Below are positions 60,241 to 64,000 of a stretch of 64,000 nt of DNA, piece by piece. Position numbers and translations under genes: made by a program. The DNA is from an uncultured Eubacterium sp. GTDB lineage: Bacteria; Bacillota; Clostridia; Lachnospirales; Lachnospiraceae. The DNA lies in NCBI GenBank assembly GCA_910577225.1, contig CAJTMV010000016.1, forward strand, positions 1 through 64,000, read 5' to 3'. The notes beneath the pieces are model-generated. The model made no database searches and was not told the origin of the DNA. It worked only from the letters and a program-made list of their open reading frames with translations. Within the stretch, counting starts at the first letter, position 1; every line of letters begins with the position of its first letter.

Positions 60241-60573
60241 ATGCAGGAGATTGACTATGGAAAAACGGGAATGAGAATCCGCCAGGTGAGGAAAGCAAAG
60301 GGATGGTCACAGGATGAGCTTTCAAAAAAGTGCGGGATCAGTATGTCGTTTTTAGGGCATATCGAGCGCGGGACACGGATTATGAGTCTGGATACGTTTG
60401 CCCGTATATGCGGTGCATTGGGCGTTGGCGCAGATGAATTGTTATGGGGGATTGCGCATCCGTCGGATTCTTTGCGGGAAATGTGGAATCCGTCAGAAGA
60501 AAGAAGTGCCGACAGTTATTCTATATATATCAAAATTATGCAGTCTGTGGCGGAGATTATGAATGAGGCATAA
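60241..60573 (+). CDS. XRE-family helix-turn-helix regulator
   Basis: A 110-residue regulator. The Cro/CI-type HTH covers residues about 8-65: MRIRQVRKAKGWSQDELSKK, CGISMSFLGHIERGTRIMS and TFARICGALGVGADELL. A short acidic C-terminal tail follows. ggagg lies 5 nt before ATG 60241; ATG 60229 overlaps that site. Its 3' end overlaps the first glycosyltransferase gene by 11 nt, so it heads the polysaccharide transcript and probably controls it through the dyads upstream. Confidence 0.92.
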   Translation: MQEIDYGKTGMRIRQVRKAKGWSQDELSKKCGISMSFLGHIERGTRIMSLDTFARICGALGVGADELLWGIAHPSDSLREMWNPSEERSADSYSIYIKIMQSVAEIMNEA

Positions 60574-61753
60574 GTGTGCAGGGACAGAAAAAAAGAAAGT
60601 GTTAATGCTGGCATCCGTGGCTTCGATGATCGATCAGTTCAATATGCCTAACATTCGGCTGCTGCAGGAGATGGGGTATGAGGTCCATGTGGCATGTAAT
60701 TATAAAGAAGGAAATACATGCGATGAAAGGCGGCTGCGTGAACTGCAAAAATTATTGCGTCAGATGCATGTGGTGCAGCATCCGTGGGATTGTCCCAGAA
60801 AGATCTGCCCGATTGGAAGATGTATCAGAGCGTACCGTCAGCTGCGAAGATTAACTGACAGGTACGAATACGACTGGATCCATTGTCATTCCCCAATTGG
60901 CGGTGTATTAACCAGGCTGGCGGCACACAAAAAGAAGATTCGGATTATTTACACGGCCCATGGGTTTCATTTTTACCGGGGAGCTCCATGGAAGAACTGG
61001 ATGCTGTATTTTCCAGTGGAAAAGCTGCTTTCCCGCTGGACAGATGTTCTTCTCACCATAAATAAAGAAGACTATCTGTTTGCAAAAGCACATTTTCATG
61101 CAGGCAGTATCCGGTATCTTCCCGGAATCGGCATCGATACCGGGCGGTTTCGGGATTATCGCCCGAAGATGTCCAAAGAGGAGTTTGGCAGAAAATACCG
61201 GATACCAAAAGATGCAAAAATTCTGTTGTCAGTAGGGGAATTAAGCGTAAGAAAAAATCATCGTCTGGTCATATCGCTTTTGCCGAAGCTGGATGGTAGT
61301 GTGTACTATTTGATATGCGGGCAGGGAGCGCAGCAGAAACGTCTGGTTCAGCTTGCATTAAGACGCGGCGTATTCGAACGCGTGCGCTTTTTAGGGTATC
61401 AGGAGGATGTACGGGAATTTTATGCACATGCGGATATTTTTGTACTGCCTTCGCTGCAGGAAGGCTTACCGGCGGCATTGATGGAAGCGATGGCCTGCGG
61501 ACTGCCCTGTATCGTTTCGGATATTCGGGGAAATCGGGAACTGGCCGGGCGGGCGTCATGCCTGCTGCCAGGAGGTATGCGGATGGGACGGCGGCAGATT
61601 TTAAAATTTCAGGAAACGGTCAGGAAGCTGTTGGAAAGCGAATCATACAGGCAGTCCTGCATAAGGCAGAATCTGGAAAACATGCCGGGGTACGACTGGT
61701 CGGTTGTCAAAAAGAGGATGCAGAGTATTTATATGCAGATGGATGATTCATAG
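60563..61753 (+). CDS. GT4-family glycosyltransferase
   Basis: A 396-residue GT-B retaining glycosyltransferase of the EpsD/EpsF type. N-terminal acceptor domain with YDWIHCHSPIGGVLTRLAA and IYTAHGFHFY; C-terminal donor domain with LLSVGELSVRKNH and the E-x7-E motif in SLQEGLPAALMEAMACGLP. Probably transfers a sugar to a lipid-linked polysaccharide intermediate. First structural gene of the cluster. Confidence 0.9.
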   Translation: MRHKCAGTEKKKVLMLASVASMIDQFNMPNIRLLQEMGYEVHVACNYKEGNTCDERRLRELQKLLRQMHVVQHPWDCPRKICPIGRCIRAYRQLRRLTDRYEYDWIHCHSPIGGVLTRLAAHKKKIRIIYTAHGFHFYRGAPWKNWMLYFPVEKLLSRWTDVLLTINKEDYLFAKAHFHAGSIRYLPGIGIDTGRFRDYRPKMSKEEFGRKYRIPKDAKILLSVGELSVRKNHRLVISLLPKLDGSVYYLICGQGAQQKRLVQLALRRGVFERVRFLGYQEDVREFYAHADIFVLPSLQEGLPAALMEAMACGLPCIVSDIRGNRELAGRASCLLPGGMRMGRRQILKFQETVRKLLESESYRQSCIRQNLENMPGYDWSVVKKRMQSIYMQMDDS

Positions 61754-61827
61754 ATGGTTCTTTGTAGTGTGACGGTTGCCATATATTCCAGATGCCTGAC
61801 CGTAACAGTGATGTGACGAGGTGCAGA

Positions 61828-62676
61828 ATGCCGGTTATTTCAGTACTTATGGGTATTTATAATGAGAAAAAAGCGAATGCCATGCTGGCAATCGATTCGA
61901 TATTGCGCCAGACATTTCAGGACTTTGAGTTTGTGATCTGCGATGACGGGTCGAACGAAGCGTTTTATCGATGGCTTGTTTCCTACTGTAAAAAAGATGC
62001 ACGTATCTTATTGCTGCGCAACAAAAAGAATCAGGGGCTGTCTGTGGCGCTGAACAGGTGTCTTAGGCATTCGTCTGGTAGGTTTCTGGCGCGGATGGAC
62101 GCGGATGATATCTCCATGCCGGGGCGGCTTGAGATACAGGCGTCGTTTTTGCAAAAGCACAGAGAATATGCGCTGGTGGGCAGCTATGTGCAGATGATGG
62201 ATGAACAGGGTATCTGGGGCGGGCGCAGGGTAGAAAAACAGCCGTCTGCGGGATCTTTTTTATGGACGTCCCCATTTGTGCATCCGGCGGTTATGTTCCG
62301 GCGGGAAGTCCTGGAGGCTGTGCATGGGTATTGTGAAGCGCCATGGGCTGTACGGGTGGAAGATTATGAACTGTTTATGCGGCTGTACGCGGCCGGATAT
62401 TCTGGGTATAACATACCAAAAGCGCTGCTGCAGTATCGGGAAGATCGCGATGCTTATGGCAGAAGAACCTATCGTTACAGAATCCATGAATCTTTCGTAC
62501 GCCGCAAAGGGTTTAAAGAATTAGGGATATTAAAAGGAAACCGGCGCTATGTATGGAAGCCGCTTGCGGCAGGACTGGTTCCGTCAAAGCTCATGCGTCT
62601 GCTGCACAGAGGCAGGTACCGGACAAGGCCCGGCGGAACATCAGAATACAGGAGAGACGGAGGATGTAAGGGTTGA
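61828..62676 (+). CDS. GT2-family glycosyltransferase
   Basis: A 282-residue GT-A inverting glycosyltransferase: VISVLMGIYNEKKANAMLAI, FVICDDGSNEAFYR, and the metal-binding DxD in ARMDADDISMPGR. The EDYELFMRLYAAG acceptor-loop segment is typical of EpsE/WbbL-like enzymes. ATG 61828 has gaggtg just upstream; the frame begins earlier at 61792. The stop overlaps the next gene's TTG start. Confidence 0.9.
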   Translation: MPVISVLMGIYNEKKANAMLAIDSILRQTFQDFEFVICDDGSNEAFYRWLVSYCKKDARILLLRNKKNQGLSVALNRCLRHSSGRFLARMDADDISMPGRLEIQASFLQKHREYALVGSYVQMMDEQGIWGGRRVEKQPSAGSFLWTSPFVHPAVMFRREVLEAVHGYCEAPWAVRVEDYELFMRLYAAGYSGYNIPKALLQYREDRDAYGRRTYRYRIHESFVRRKGFKELGILKGNRRYVWKPLAAGLVPSKLMRLLHRGRYRTRPGGTSEYRRDGGCKG

Positions 62677-63776
62677 GAATCTTATATTTTGCACCGTTAT
62701 ATTATGACGATATGAAGCAGCGGCCGCAGCAGATCGCAGAGTGTCTCTCTGCAAGGCATGAGGTCTTTTATGTAGAACCGACGATTAGCCTGATCCGCTG
62801 GCTGCTTTTGGGAGGAAGGCCTTTTTGGGGAGGCAGGAAAAGGATGGGCCGTCAGCTGCACATTCTGCGCCTTAACGGAGCGCTTACGTTCCATAAAAGT
62901 ATAGAAATCCTGGATGTGGCAGGTATCAACAACCTGTCGGAATGGCTGCAGATAAAAAAACTGGCAGACAGCTGTGATGTGATATGGACCGGTTATTCTG
63001 GCTGGTATACGCTGATACGGCATTTTAAGGACAAGCCTGTGATCTGGGATAAGATGGATGAGGAAGATCTGCTCGTACAGTCTCGTTTATTAAAAAAGAC
63101 GTTAAGGCGCGATAAAAAGAAGCTGATGGAACGCGCAGACGGTACGGTCGTAACGAGCAGAATTTTTTATAAGGAAATGAAAAAACATGGGAAGCAGACG
63201 TATCTGGTTGCGAACGCGGTGTCCGCATCTTTTTCCGGCGGCAGGGCAGCGTTTGGACCGATCGGGAGGGTAAAAGTATTTGGCTATATCGGGACGATCG
63301 CAGAGTGGTTTGACATGTCTGTAATTCAGATACTGCTGGAATCCGACGAGTCCTATGAGGTGGTGCTGGCAGGGCGAAATTATATGGAGAAGCTGTCGCA
63401 TCCGCGGCTGCATTACCTTGGGATAAAAAAGAACAGCGAGCTGCCGGGACTGATCAGCCAAATGGATGTCTGCCTGTACAATTTCAAACAGACAAGGCTG
63501 CTGGATACCGTCAATCCGGTAAAAATATACGAGTATCTGTCCATGAATAAACCGGTACTGGCGGTAAACAGCAGAGAAACGCGCCGCCTTGCAAACTATG
63601 TTACGCTGTACGATACGCCGGATGAAATAAAAAAACTGGCTGCAGGAAAATGGAAGAGGCCGTTTGAGAACAAAAAAGAGCTGGATGCATTTGTAGCAGA
63701 AAACTGCTGGCAGAAACGGGCAGAAACGATTGAGGGAATACTGGCACAGGTGAGAAAGGATTTTAAAGGCAGATGA
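62673..63776 (+). CDS. Glycosyltransferase, GT-B type (TuaH-like)
   Basis: A 367-residue glycosyltransferase. The N-terminal MRILYFAPLYYDDMKQRPQQ and CDVIWTGYSGWYTLIRHF with VIWDKMDEEDLL resemble TuaH/WbnK-like enzymes of teichuronic acid or capsule synthesis; the C-terminal half has the donor-domain FGYIGTIAEWFD, LHYLGIKKNSELP and NPVKIYEYLSMNKPV. TTG start overlaps the previous stop (TTGA). The stop overlaps wecB by 4 nt. Confidence 0.85.
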   Translation: MRILYFAPLYYDDMKQRPQQIAECLSARHEVFYVEPTISLIRWLLLGGRPFWGGRKRMGRQLHILRLNGALTFHKSIEILDVAGINNLSEWLQIKKLADSCDVIWTGYSGWYTLIRHFKDKPVIWDKMDEEDLLVQSRLLKKTLRRDKKKLMERADGTVVTSRIFYKEMKKHGKQTYLVANAVSASFSGGRAAFGPIGRVKVFGYIGTIAEWFDMSVIQILLESDESYEVVLAGRNYMEKLSHPRLHYLGIKKNSELPGLISQMDVCLYNFKQTRLLDTVNPVKIYEYLSMNKPVLAVNSRETRRLANYVTLYDTPDEIKKLAAGKWKRPFENKKELDAFVAENCWQKRAETIEGILAQVRKDFKGR

Positions 63777-64000
63777 GAAAACGAAAGGTGATACTTGTAT
63801 TTGGCACAAGGCCGGAGGCAGTGAAAATGTGTCCGCTTGTGCTGGAGCTGCAAAAATCAGGAGAGATACAAACGCAGGTCTGTCTAAGCGGGCAGCACAG
63901 GCAGATGCTGGACCAGGTAATGGGTATTTTTGGCATACGTGCAGAGCATGATCTGGATATTATGCGTCCGGGGCAGACACTGACCGGAATTACGATGCTT
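63773..64000 (+). CDS. wecB: UDP-N-acetylglucosamine 2-epimerase (cut by window end)
   Basis: The first 76 residues of a WecB/MnaA-type epimerase: VILVFGTRPEAVKMCPLVLE and CLSGQHRQMLDQVM, followed by IMRPGQTLTGIT. It makes UDP-N-acetylmannosamine for cell-wall or capsule polymers. ATG overlaps the previous gene's stop (ATGA). The rest lies beyond the window. Confidence 0.9.
   Translation, partial: MRKRKVILVFGTRPEAVKMCPLVLELQKSGEIQTQVCLSGQHRQMLDQVMGIFGIRAEHDLDIMRPGQTLTGITML

Overview
The window reads as chromosomal DNA of a low-to-moderate GC Firmicute, most likely a Lachnospiraceae-type Clostridium (Blautia/Roseburia/Enterocloster relatives). Reasons: strong AGGAGG-type ribosome binding sites, sigma-A promoters (TTGACA-17-TATAAT), a DUF2225 protein, paired glgC/glgD, a YceD-rpmF-plsX-acpP-rnc-smc-ftsY block, ylxM-ffh-rpsP-khpA-rimM-trmD, many two-component systems, and an Rpn-type PD-(D/E)XK protein. 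No rRNA, tRNA, CRISPR array or complete insertion sequence was seen. Genus is inference from family resemblance only.

Layout. 1-6.9 kb: a hypothetical ORF, glnS behind a leader with alternative hairpins, a DUF2225 zinc-ribbon protein, a MocR regulator whose PLP lysine is replaced by Asn, and a chemoreceptor on the minus strand. 7.1-8.1 kb: a long imperfect palindrome and a putative lipoprotein. 8.1-13.6 kb: a divergent arginine locus, argG to the left and argC-GNAT-argB-argD to the right, with ARG-box-like sites between them. 13.6-20.2 kb: comEA, a two-component pair, a GerMN lipoprotein and comEC in one direction, meeting tmcAL tail to tail. 21.5-27.9 kb: a metallophosphoesterase with a possible 3' frameshift, glgCD, an Rpn-like nuclease with a repeated leader, and ackA. 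28-32.8 kb: a response regulator and kinase followed by an ABC-2 transporter.

33-47 kb is the housekeeping core: yceD-rpmF, then plsX-acpP-rnc-smc-ftsY, then ilvA with an HPr-like protein, then ylxM-ffh-rpsP-khpA, then rimM-trmD coupled to an Sfp-type phosphopantetheinyl transferase. 47-55 kb is more accessory: a potassium channel with a Rossmann-like region and a C-terminal RyR-like domain, azlCD, a chemoreceptor translationally coupled to a MATE exporter, and an ECF sigma factor with a DUF4179 anti-sigma-like partner. 55.6-59.5 kb: a GNAT whose 3' end overlaps an orphan type III Mod-like methyltransferase across a 39-bp tandem repeat, a small membrane protein, a Nudix-motif remnant and a second MATE exporter. 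59.5-64 kb: an AT-rich spacer with two nearly identical dyads, an XRE regulator, and the start of a polysaccharide cluster (three glycosyltransferases and wecB, cut by the window edge).

The best candidates for something not well described are the channel/Rossmann/RyR protein, the lysine-less MocR regulator, the twin-dyad XRE switch in front of the polysaccharide genes, the long palindrome at 7.1 kb, and the repeat-borne start of the orphan methyltransferase. All functional calls come from reading motifs by eye; no database search was run.
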